DNA of 64,000 bases from Pteria penguin. Lineage: Eukaryota > Mollusca > Bivalvia > Pterioida > Pteriidae. The stretch spans positions 48,940,496-49,004,495 of the forward strand of contig CM068587.1 of NCBI GenBank assembly GCA_035048485.1, given 5' to 3'. Below are positions 12,663-25,300 of the stretch, one piece after another (position 1 is the stretch's first letter; each line of letters begins with the position of its first letter). A program made the position numbers and the translations under genes. Under the pieces are notes generated by a model. That model searched no databases. It was not told the DNA's origin and saw nothing but the letters and a program-made list of their open reading frames with translations.

Positions 12663-12668
12663 AATAAA
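12663..12668 (+). terminator. DNAJC4: possible polyadenylation signal of DNAJC4
   Basis: An AATAAA hexamer lies about 1.06 kb after the stop codon. The stretch 11605-12660 is AT-rich, without recognisable repeats or reading frames, and would be the 3' UTR. Such hexamers are common in AT-rich DNA. Confidence 0.3.
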
Positions 12669-13554
12669 ATAATTTAATTATATGTTTCACTTATTTTGTC
12701 ATTTTCCATTGTCTCACAACATTCCACGATAATTTTCCTTATATGATGGTGGCACCCGTCTGGTGCAGCTTCATGATATTGTTCATCCAAAACAGGAGAT
12801 ATTTTACCTGCCAACACATGCCTTCACACTGGGTCTCCATTTATACAAGGGCAAGGACACAGATAATGCATCACCTTAGAAAAGTCCGAGGCCACAACTT
12901 GGATCGGACCTAGGTCATCATATTACAGTTACAGCAGACCATTTCATTCTAAAATTCTTACGAAATTTTTAAGGATTTTTCGTAACTAGTACCTAGATAG
13001 AATATGTCTTTGAACTTCAGTATGCTTAATATGAAATGTTTTGTTGCATTTTGGGATGAGAAAAATGTCATCATAAGTTTAATAAATTCCAGTTCAGGTA
13101 TCCCCTAATTGCAAAATTTGGGGTTGAAAGTTAAATAAAATCCTTAAATATTTTGTGAGAATTTTTGTGAAATGACCTGCAGTTCAATACCATTGGATCA
13201 ACTTGCACCTCATAAGATGCCAAGGTTAACTCTTCATATTTGATTTACTGCCAAGGGTAGATGGGAATCTTTATCGAAGAGTTATAGGCGTTATTGTTCT
13301 ACACTACAAAAAATATGTTCATAGGCCATGTATGCTCTCAATATGCCTTTGCCCTGTCTACATTTGTAATACAAAATCACTGGAATGAGGGTCACAAAAG
13401 TCTGGCAAGATTGACATTGCATAATTAGGTTGTATTTCTTAATGAAACTGGATGGAACTATCAGGAATGGTTCCTTTGAAGATAAATTGAATGCATGGAC
13501 TGGATTTACAATACTTTGGTGCAACAGGAGCATGACCAAAACTATATGCAATAC

Positions 13555-13890
13555 GAAACGTGTAACAGGCAAAAGAAAAAGATTTTGCCAGACCCAGGAA
13601 ATGAACATAGAACTTTCCACTATCAAGGCTTTCACCATTAAGCTATCTGGGCTGATACCCAGCATCCGTCACTCCCCCCCCCCCCCCCCGCCAGAGTTTC
13701 CAAACACTACAATCCCTAGAGAGAAATTTACCTTTGTTCACATTCACATGAAGGTCACTCACAACACCAAATCTGTGACAGGCAGGGTGAAAAATTGTGG
13801 ATGGAACTGGGAATTGAACCCAGAACCTTCTGCTATGAAGGTGGACAATCTCACCACTGAACTATCTCGGCTGATACTCATCCATCACAC
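13555..13890 (-). mobile_element. two family A SINE copies
   Basis: 13555-13655 and 13778-13890 are minus-strand copies with TAGCT-type A boxes, a GGGTTCAATTCCC B box in the second, and the tail containing CTGCCTGT. A poly-C tract (13674-13689) lies between. The rest of 12670-13550 shows at most unidentifiable SINE scraps. Confidence 0.75.
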
Positions 13891-14999
13891 GTGCATGTAC
13901 TGCACTTTTATACAAGTTTTCCTAGGTATTCAATATGAGCTTGTGTTTTTCTCAGGAAGGTCAGATGGAAGGAACATAAAATACTTGTAACACTTCAGAT
14001 CTTATTAATAATAATATTTTATTTGTAAATTCTCGCATACAATAACTTGTAACAAATGCAGCATAGAAACCAGATAATCGCTGTCAAAGCAGCAATATAT
14101 ATTACTATAATCTTTACAAGAAAAACTTGTACCTTTTGATGTGTAATCACACTATCTGTATAAGTAATACATATGCATCAATCAACAAACTGATTTTACA
14201 TCACATTAATTTCATTAACATATTAATGACAAACTCTTCAGAGCATTTCTACTTTTACTTTCAATTGCACTTACTATTGGATTTCCACAAGTGCTAAGGT
14301 GCATTTTCAAATTACAGTAAAGGTGGCACATGGTGCAACCAAGTTTGAAGCGTGGATAAGATGTGGTTTAAAAGAACATTCTGTTAAAGTCTCTGAAGTG
14401 TTTTGCCATTGAAAATGCTTCTGATTTGCCTTAATGTACTTTTAATGCAACGCGACAAAGCATTAATTTCAATGCACATGAACGTCAATTCCTGTATTAC
14501 AAGTGTAACGATTATATGAAAAAATCTACATCAATTAATCTAGAAGCATCCCATTGTGCAATTCAACAATGAAAGCAATGACTAGAAATATAGACTTCAT
14601 AAAATCTGTCAGATTTAGAAATTATGCTTTTTGAGGTCAGTTATTGTGACTAAGGGCTTTTGTAACTTCATTAGCATATATATATTTTTAAGTCTTGTAA
14701 ATGTCTTACAAGACTTCCATATTTTCATTAAAATCAAACAAAAAAAAGACTTCATTAAAATCAAGATGTGTTTGTGAAACACTATGCCCCAGAAACCAAA
14801 AAAAATTTAAACTGGGTGTTTAAAGATATAAGAACTTGCACAACTTATCAAAATCCCAAGAGGCCTTCCTTAGGCCCTGACATTTAATGTGTTATATAAA
14901 TAATACCACTTAAATCTTTCAAGGCAAACTTGAGTTATTGCAAGACAAAGACAATATTTGCCTGTATAAAAGCCATTTTTAGCATACAAAGTACAATGA

Positions 15000-15387
15000 C
15001 AATCTGATTAAAACCATGTGTTTATTCCGCTTCTTTATTTGTCCTATTGGCATTGCGGATAAAGATCTGGTGAAACCCCGTAAGATGTCATGTTCTGACG
15101 AACTCTGATGACGTTTCGGTCACCGAAACCATTATTTCCCATAGCCAATCAATGACTCAGCTAGGCACGGTCAAGTGAAGCAATATGTAACAAACACTGT
15201 TCAAAAACTACCTTGTAGGTCACGCATGCTGGGAATTTTATTTTATTCCTAGGAATTTGTAGCCGATCCACTGATTGACTGAAAATCAGAGTTCACCAGA
15301 ACATGACCCCAATGTGGTTTTGCCAGATCTTTATCCGCAATGGGACAAATAGAGAAGCTGAATAAAGATAATGTTTTAATCAGATTG
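15000..15387. mobile_element. fold-back MITE of about 390 bp
   Basis: The ends are perfect 15-bp inverted repeats, CAATCTGATTAAAAC at 15000 and its complement ending at 15387. Similarity continues inwards for about 115 bp on each arm, including GATAAAGATCTGG on both. No coding capacity. It lies in the DNAJC4/RAB3GAP2 spacer. Confidence 0.85.
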
Positions 15388-15589
15388 CATCAACGAAAAA
15401 TTCCAACAAAACCAAAAAAGATCTCCCTTAGGTCCTGACATTAAATATGTTATAATATCATTAAATCTTTTCAGACAAGCTAGAGTGAATGTGAAATAAA
15501 TCTCACGAGGCAAACTTTAGATATCTGTGCTTCAAATATTGTGAGACATAGACAGAAAATCTATTTTTGGTAATAAGTGCATGGTCAAA

Positions 15590-15985
15590 GTCACAACGTC
15601 ATTGATCTTGGTTGTTAATTGAAATGGCCTCTTTAGTGAAGTACACATATCAAATATGAATCTTTTATGGTTCAAAAGTTATAGGCAAGGTTAAATTTAC
15701 CAACAGACTGAGAGGACGAAAACAATGTGCATAGAAGCTTAATACAAAGGAATCTATTTATTCGTCTGTCCGCAATACACTGATGTCCCAAGACAACGAT
15801 ATCCCCTGAACATCTTAGAAACGTTGAAGGTTTAGGTCAAGATCACTTTGTAAAAAAAACAAGAAGTTGACACTAATGGAATAGAATATTAGACAAGTCA
15901 AATATTAAAGCTCAATCTTTCTCCATTCAAAAGTGATGACCAATGTTAAAGTTTAGGACATGCAGGTCAAAAGTCATTGTTTAGG
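15590..15985. repeat. GGTCAAGGTCA-type dispersed repeat
   Basis: Phrases such as AAGTCACAACGTCATTGA, AAAGTTATAGGCAAGGTTAA and repeated GGTCAAGATCAC recur at 17690-18010, 28225-28420 and 47440-47560. These look like decayed copies of one non-autonomous element. Ends could not be set. Confidence 0.5.
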
Positions 15986-16389
15986 TAATGAAGTAAAAAA
16001 CTTTTGTATTGAATAAAAAAAATTGCACAGTCCAGAAGAGAAACATCAATGCTGATTATACACAGTTACACAATAAGGATTAAGTAGGAAGACAAACAGG
16101 TCAAAGCCTACAATGTATGCCTTAAATCCTGGATTCAGAGGGCATTAAAATACAAAATGTATTAAATAAATTTTTGATATTATTTACTGTTGCCCAGGTA
16201 TCTGTATAATGTGATTCTTCAGACCCTCTCTGTTCTTCATTATGATTACATAGAATGTAAACTCCAACAAGCAGTAATACTATTTTGCATCCAGATTTCC
16301 TTGCTTATTACCAATTCCTTGTTTGAAGATTTAATCCCCTTATAAATATAGACATATAAATAATCAAAGCAGGTGCTATCTGTTTGGAT

Positions 16390-19300
16390 TTATTTGGACA
16401 TGGACTGTACCAAGTCCACTAGACCTAAAGCCAGTTCATATTCTGGGTAGCCCTCTGGAAGATTGTTGGCCACATGTTGGACTAGCAAAGCTATATATTG
16501 CACTGAACTCTCGGCCTTTCTTAAATCTGTTGGATTCTACAATGAGAAAAAGTTTTTAAATAGAGCAAGATTTATAATGCATAATATGAAAGTCAATGAT
16601 TTTCAGACATGATTTTAAAAATTTGAAAATATGTAGAAAAAACGGACAAAGAGCGAAAAGGAGGGGGGGGGGGGGTTTAACACTAAACTTCTGTTGTTTT
16701 TTTACTTATTTTACAAAATCCAGCACAATTGGAAATAAATTTTCCAAATGAAGAAAACTGAAATAAGTTTTAAAACAAGAAAAGCATGTTGGGATTTTTC
16801 AAAATCAATACAGGACCATATCTGTATTAAATGTAATGAAAGTTGACCAAATCTGTAACATTTAAGTACATAAGCTCTGAAGATTAAATGAATTCAGAAC
16901 ATAAGATGCTAGGCTCTGAAGAATTGGCAGGGACCTATGTCTTTACTTACCAGTGAGCGAATCCATGTTGACAAAGCCGGTGAAACGCTGCTCAATAAAT
17001 CAACGCCCTCCATCTTATTTGTCACCAGCAGGTAGTGATTTATCCTTTTACCTGCTATTTGTAGAAGTTGAGAACCAACAGCCTCATGGTCATTCACAGT
17101 AATTAATACCTGAGAAAGTAAACGATAATTAACACTGCAGAATGTAGACTTCACCGTAAAACTTCGTTTCTTTGGTTTTTTTTTTTACCTCCCACAAAAA
17201 TTATTTCATGCAATGGGTGATGTCTTCTGCCATTCCAATGCAAAGAAATTTAGACCTGCGTAACAAACCCAGCCAAAGTGGTAAAGGATATTTTACATCT
17301 TATTATTGTATTTCTCTTTAACTAACCAAGAGTGAGGTGTACTCCTTTCCATGATTGATTGATTTTTATTTAACGCCACACCACGAATATTTCACGTATA
17401 TGGTGATGGCATCTGCATCTTCCTGATGCGGGGCATACAAATTTTGACCTTTGTAACAGACCCACCTGAAGCAGTGAGGGATCTTTAACGTGCCATGCAT
17501 AATACGACATGGGTCCTTGGTTTTTACTGTCTCATCCGAAAGACAGGACACCGGCATGACCAGAGCGGGACTTGAACCCTGGCCTCTCGATCAGGAGGTG
17601 AGCGCAATACCACTAGGCCATGCTGGCTTCTCCTTTCCACGAATATAAGATCCAACAAGGAACCACTACATACAGTACGGTAAAGCAAATTCAAATAAAG
17701 GTCAAGATCACAAGGTCAAAAGTCATTGTATCGATTGAAAGCTCCTATGTGAAAAGTGAAAGTGCCTATGTGTGAAGTATCAAATCCCTATTCCTATTGA
17801 TTGAAAGATACAGCCAAAGTTAAAGCTTTCTAAAAGTAGGTCCAAGGCCAAGGTTACAAGGTCAAACTCATGACATAATTTGAAAGCTCTGGTCTAAAGT
17901 AACCTTTGTGTGAAAATCTCTTAGTTGCTGAGATTTTACTTCAAAACAGAAACTTTACAAAGTTGACAGACAGACAGATGGATGAATGGACGGATGGACA
18001 CCAATCTATTGATCATAATTGACTGATCATCAAATGTCTGACATCACATCTTTTGGCACACTTTTTCATTTTGAAATCATAAAGAAATGATCTGTCAAAC
18101 AAATATTTAAGTGTGAAGTCACAATGAAATGACGTAATGGGAGGGGTTAAAATTGGATCTTGTGATCCCTCAATTGCTTTGCAATTCGTCCAATAGGCAA
18201 TAATTACCTCTTCTGCAGCCTTGTCATAACCACTGGAATACAACTCGCACACATGGTGGCGCTTAAAGTGATCCAAATCCAGGCCGAAATCCTTGGCCAA
18301 GTCTTGGACCAGAGCCGGCCATTTGACTGCGGCGCTAGATTTTTTCTTCAGAGGACTGGACATAGATGGACTTTCCACAAGGGATCCAGAAGACTTTGAA
18401 GTAGAGGGTCCTCCATCGAGGGTCTGCACAGCATGAGTTATCACTCTTGACAGAAACTGGCAATGGTTTAAAATATAAATGATGTACATGTAGTTTTGAA
18501 AACAAGAGGCCCAAGTGGGCCTATATCGCTCACCTGAGTACCTAGATTATCAGTCATGCATGAAGGAAGAATTCATTTATTTTTGCATTAATGTGACTAA
18601 GTCAACACAGATGTTGAAAATATGTCAAATTTTATTTCAGACTAGAATAAAAAACAACACTTTCTTGTACATCCATTCAGGTGATTTTGATATTAAGCAT
18701 TTCCTTTGTCTCTGCAAGAAGTCATTCAGGGCAACAAGTTAGTCATTTTCTTTAGGTGGGGCCTTTTGTTGACTGATTTCAAGTCTGGGTCATGAACAAC
18801 AATTGTTTCAAATATTGTCCAAATCTAACTTAAAATTGCCTAATTTCATATGTTGAGTGTTGAGAAACATCTAAAAACTTATTTAGATGTGTAAAGAAAT
18901 GAAAAAAAAAACTGCTTTTTAGACATGGTGGCATTATCTGTTAACCAATTTGGATGAAATTTACCAAATTGATAGAGGACTTTTAGTACTTCATGTATTC
19001 CATGTTTCATTAAAATCTTTCATGTGGTATAACAGCAGAAGTGAAAAATGTGATTGAATTGTTCCTACACACCCTCATTTGGAAGTCTTAAAAAATCCAT
19101 AGAAAATCCAAAAATTGAGGTATTGACAAAATTCTTTCAAAGTAACAATCCTTACCATAATTATGATCACAATAGTCCATAAGAAATCATCATTATCAAT
19201 TAACTAGGAAATATGACACTTTTTTCTGCATTGAATCACCAAGTCCAAAGAAATGTCGAAAAAAATTCTAAAATTTGATTTTGGAAGGGAACCAAAATGA

Positions 19301-22300
19301 CAATACATCTTCACTCATCCCTCTAGATCATTTCTATGCATTCTGTTTGTCTCTGTATACAGCCCGTATGAAAAAGAATATTGTTAAACGAGGGAACTCT
19401 TTTGTGACCTACTCTTGACTATGGTGGCGCCACCTGTAAAGAGGTCTGGACGAAAACAACAAAATTTGAAGAGGATCATAAGTGACTTATTTCTACCAAG
19501 ATTTATTAAAATCCTTCAAACAGTTTTGTAGAAAAAGTTGAAAATGTGAAAAATGGCCCAAACCCACCCACCCCCTTTTTTTTTTGGAAGTCTTAAACAT
19601 AAAATACCTAATTTCATATGTTGAGTGTTGAGAGACATCTAAAAACTTATTTAGATGTGTAAAAAAAAAGAAAAATTTTTTTGACCACAGCTGGATTTGA
19701 ACCGCTACTCTCCATATTTCAATTACCAAGTGGTATATGTACCACTGTGAGACCTACTTTTAGACATGGTGGCATTATCTGTTAACCAATTTGGATGATC
19801 CGCACAAAAAACAAAACCTTTGAAAGGGACTATGAGTACTTGCATCCTACCCAGTTTTATCACAATCCTTCAAGTTGTTCTGTAGATCAAGTTGAAGATA
19901 TGAAAAATTGTCCCCCCCCCCCCTTTTCTTGGAAGTCTTAAAAAATTCATAAAAAATTCAAAAATCGAGATATTGAAAAAATTCCTTCGCACCAGCATTT
20001 CTTACCATAGAAATGATTAAATGAAACCAAATGAATGCATCAATGTTTACTAAAAGAAAATAATAACTCTTTAATGCATTAAAATAACAAAGTCCAAAAT
20101 AAAAATGAAAAAACGTCAAAAATTTGATTTCGGAATGGAACCAAAAATATCAACACTTCTTCCCATATGCCTCTAAATCATTCCTATGCAGTCGGTTTGT
20201 CGCTGTATGCACCCGATCTGAATAAGAAGTTTGTCAAAGGAGGGTACCCTCTGTGACCTACTTTTGTCTGTGGTGGTGCCACCTGTTCATTGATCCTGAC
20301 AAAGATGACCACATTTGTCAGGGACCTTGAGTATTTGATGCATGCCAAGTTTCATTGAATTCCAGCAAGTGGTTCCGAAGAAAAAGTTCAAACTGTGAAA
20401 TGTTTACACCAATTATCCCACACCCCTTTTTCTTGAAAGTCTTAAAAAATTCATAAAAAATCCAAAACATAAAATATTGAAAAATTTTCTTCGCAGTAGT
20501 ATTTCTTACCATCAAAATGATCAAATTAAACCAAATTAATGCATCAATGTTTACTAAAAGAAAAAAATACCTCTTTTCTGCATTAAAACTACCAAGTACA
20601 AAAAAACGTCAAAAATTTGATTTCGGAACGGAACCAAAAATAACACACTTCTTCACACATCCCTCTAGATCATTCCTATGTATTCGGTTTGTCTCTGTAT
20701 GCCCCCGGTCTGAAGAAGAAGTTTGTCAAAGGAGGGTACCCTCTTTGACCTACTTTTGCCTGTGGTGGCGCCACCTGTTGATGAATCTGGACGAGAAATA
20801 ACAACACTTGTAGGGGACCATGAGTACTACATGCTTATCAAGTTTCATCAAATTCTGTTCAGTGGTTCTGGAGAAGAAGTCGAAAATGTGAAAAGTTAAC
20901 GACGGACGACAGACGACGGACGGTGATTGATCACAATAGCTCACTTGAGCCTTTGGCTCAGGTGAGCTAAAAAGAGTTATGAAATAAATAAGATACTAAA
21001 AAGTGATAAATGTTTCAATTTATAAATCTATATTAAAAAAAAAAAAGGTATTTATTATCATATTTACTTTATTCTATGGGCAAATTACATTATAATGAAT
21101 CTTAAACAGTGGTAAATGGAAACGGTATTGGACATTGTGCAAGAAACATTCATACAAAACACACACACGGGGATCTTTTGTATAAAATATCAAAATTTAA
21201 AATTTGCAAATATACACCACTTGTGCTGTCACTTTTTCATTCATTTCATAGTTAATTATTTGGAATTGATTGTTATTAGTAACTGATTAATCTAGATGTT
21301 AATTATTTGGGATTAATTTGTATTAGCAACAGACATGTTAACGAAGGTAAATGAACTCGGCTATTTACCTGTTTCCTCTGACTGGATATGGACACATCAA
21401 TATTCTGTGAAGGAAGCAAAGGATGCTGGGTAAAATCACAATGAAATGCATGCTTCCCCTGAAATGTCATCAGGAATATCTATACAAAGCTCAGTCACAG
21501 AAACACAGAATATGAGTAACTTACCCTCTACAGAGGTACCCATGAAGTTTATTTGCTGAGTAACTTACCCTCTACAGGGGTACCGATGAAGTTTATTTGC
21601 TGAGTAACTTACCCTCTACAGAGGTACCCATGAAGTTTATTTGCTGAGTAACTTACCCTCTACAGAGGTACCCATGAAGTTTATTTGCTGAGTAACTTAC
21701 CCTCTACAGAGGTACCCATGAATTTTATTTGCTCTACTACTTCAGTCAAATAGTCTCTGAAGTACTTAATCATGCATAACAAAGTTTCATCAAACATTTA
21801 TGGATATGTGAAAATGTCTCTGTAAATCATCCCATAAGTTTGTCTTTTGAGAGTAAACTGTATTATTTAAGACAAGAAGCGTACTCCACTATTAATTTAT
21901 TTATAAACTAGCTAATAGTTTTAGTTATATGTATATATAAACTAGTTCGAAGTTTTGTTTTTTTTTTTTAAATCTATTTAAACGTCACACCAAGATCATT
22001 GCACTTGCATGATGACGGCAGATGCCTGATGCAGTGGACAGAAATTTAGACCTATCCAATGGACCCACCCAAAGCAGTGAGGGATCTATTACATGCCACT
22101 TCTACTATGACATGGGACCTCGGTTTTTACTGTCTCATTCAAAGACAAAGAACTAAATCCGGAACCCCTTGGTCACTCATTCATTCGAGAAGACACAAGC
22201 TTTAAATTCATAGCTTTAATACTTGCATATCATATTGTAAGTATGCAGTGTTAAACGTAAACTACCGGCAATCTTGAATTTCTAAAATAAATATTAGAAC

Positions 22301-25300
22301 ATATATACATTATAATTTTGTGAGCAAGATGCCCATTTCGACAACTTGTGTCTCTTCAGTGATGCTCATGGTCGAATGAATTCTATTAATATATATATAT
22401 TGGAAGACCAGAGATAAAACCAAAGTGGCCGAAAAAGTGAGCCAGAGAATCAATCTAAGGACAGAGATATGTATGAGGGAGATACTCCTTAGTTTAAGAG
22501 TGATTTACAAAATTTGATGACTGAAAATTTTAAATTAATTTATCAAAATACAAATATGTATTCTATATTTTGCTCCTTCTTAACAAGAACATAATTTCTT
22601 GACTTCTTTACCTTTGAGTCAAACAAGGAGACGACTTTAACAGACTTCATTCCAAACACGATGATAGCCTGCATCATGACTGCCAGATGGTAATGATGCC
22701 GTATTAAACCATAGTTGGTCATTTTGGTTTCGTTGGCAAGATCAACCAAAGAATTTGGTCCCCTAACCTTCTGCCAGGCTGGTTCAATATTGAAAACTGG
22801 AACCTCATTGACTTCACAGTTCGCCTGAATAAGAACATTTTTATGATCAAAGGAAATGCAAACAGCAGACATGTTTGCGAAACATAAATGCCCTTGAAGG
22901 CAACAGTTTTCCAAATATGGCAAAATTTCTGAAAGCAAGAAAGACAGATGGATCGGCTAAATACTATATGCAGGTAGACATTTCTGAGTTAGAGCATAAA
23001 ATCTTTACAAGAATTTTCCAGTCTAGAGCCATGATGAAATTTCCTTTTTTACACATAATGTGTATTCTCATTCTGGATACATATACTGGTTTCTTTTTTG
23101 TGGTTGTGAAAGATGTCATGATTGGATACAGGTAAGACAAAAAAGTAATATTGAGATATTATACATGTGTACCAAATAGAAGACAGAAGACATCTGACCA
23201 AGTTGTATGACACAAATCACCAAGGATATGCACATAAAACATGATTATAGTCAAATAAACACAGAAAAGTAAAGTTTCCACTGACAGTATTGTTAACACA
23301 TATCAGTAAATTCCACCACACAGTCTGTGCAGGTTATGAAACTAATGGACAATAAAGTAAAAGAGAAGTAAATAAAACATGTGTATAAATATTTCAGGAT
23401 TAATAAATGAGAAAGGGAAAAGAGGACAAAAAATGAAAAGTAAAAACCAGTCATTTGAATAGATTGATTGATGCAATAAATAGCCCTGGAGGATGAAATT
23501 GCATGTGTTAAACCTGAGATTTGTATACAGCTGAACTTCTTTCCAAATATTCATTTAGAGTTGCACACAATTGCCAAATGCCACAGTATTTATTGTCAGA
23601 TAGTCGACATGATGTTGCTACAAAATCATGTAAAGCTTTTAAACTACTGCTTGTGTTGGGATTGCATGTTAAAAAGGGAGAAACACTGACATACCTGTCA
23701 ACCCTCCTGATAAAATATAAATTCCACTTTTTTAAGAATATGGTTTGGTAAACCATGACTACAGCTCTGCATCTGCAACTCCCAAACAACCCCCCCCCCC
23801 CCCCAAAAAAAAAAAAAAAAAAACCAATCTTACAAAATAAAAAAAGTAATAATTTTACTGTTCTGAAATTTTTTTTATAACAATAAACTGACCTCCATCA
23901 GGGATTGAATAAGATCCACCATACATCCTATCAGCTGAAGTAGGCTGCTCTCATCCACTCCTAATTCCTGTAAAAAAAACATTACTATTATAAAAGTACT
24001 TGAACATATACACTGGGTACAACCTATTGGGTCTTTTTGTTATACACAGTTATTTCCCGTATGAGCAGGTATTTGATCTCAAAGCATTGTGACGTCATAC
24101 AATTTCTATATCATTTCCTTCATTTTAACAGCAGTTTGCATAGAATTGGTTCAAGTCACAATGGTTTGACGTCGGATACTTACCTATATGGGGAACAACT
24201 CTGTATAACGAAAAGACCCAATACAAATCCAGAAGAAATTGGTATCACTACATTTAAACAGAGAAAATATTCTGTTCATACATAAGTCTTAAGGATTTGT
24301 TAAACATGCTTGTGAACATGCAAAAGTCCCTGGCAACAACAACTAGTTAGGCTGATGCATGCATTCATTTAGGTCTTATTACTGTAACAGATAATATTAA
24401 ATGTAAAGGCATTGTACACACTGACTTACTTTTCTACAAAGTCTGTCTTTCGGAACTTTGCCTACCTGTGGAATGAGAGAGAACACAACTATCACAAAGG
24501 CCAAAACACATCAGTATACATGTTGGAATTTCTAAATAAACATATAAAGTCTACAAATGTACATCATAGCTATATTCTATTATAATTTGAAATAAACGAG
24601 TCCTAAAACCTTATACATGTATCATAATAACTAACTTCAGTATGTACATGCATAATTGTAGGCATAATACATGTAGTGTTCAAACTGCATCATATATGTT
24701 ATTCTTTTTATTTTGCATATATTCTATACCAAGATAAGCCATAATCATCAAGATCACAATTAAAATGAAAAAGAAATACAAAATGTCAAAGTTGTTAAGG
24801 GGATTGATTGATTGATTGATTTTTGTTTAACGTCACACCACGAATATTTCGCGTATATGGTGATGGCATCTGCCTGATGCAGGGCATACAAATTTTGACC
24901 TTTGCAACGGACCCACCCGAAGCAGTGAGGGATCTTTAACGTGCCATGCATACCACGACAAGGGGCCTTGGTTTTTACTGTCTCATCCGAAAGACAGGAC
25001 AACGGCATGACCAGAGCGGGAATCGAACCCCCACCTCCCGATCAGGAGTCCAGCACGATACCACTAGGCCACGCTGGCTTGTCAAGGGGATTGACCATGA
25101 TGGCCATATTGAATGACATAAAACCATTTCAGTTCTTTATTGTTTAAGGCAAAACAAGGTTCTAAGACAGATTACTGAAGTAAGGCTAAGAAATCAGACT
25201 TACTTTTTCCATTAGTTGAGCTAGTGAAGCAAATCTTTCAGTAACAAACATCTGCCATAGCATTGATGCTAAACCTGTGAGCAAAAATCAAAATGCTTTT

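Noticed and set aside
13430..13990. 186-codon plus-strand frame
   Set aside because: Composed of two antisense SINE copies and a poly-C tract; no protein family resemblance.
18013..18489. Separate 158-codon gene
   Set aside because: It contains RAB3GAP2 exon 32 plus intron read-through; only 18208-18456 is coding by splice signals and homology.
21510..21735. CRISPR-like array (five direct repeats)
   Set aside because: Units are directly adjacent with no unique spacers, in a eukaryotic intron; it is a minisatellite.
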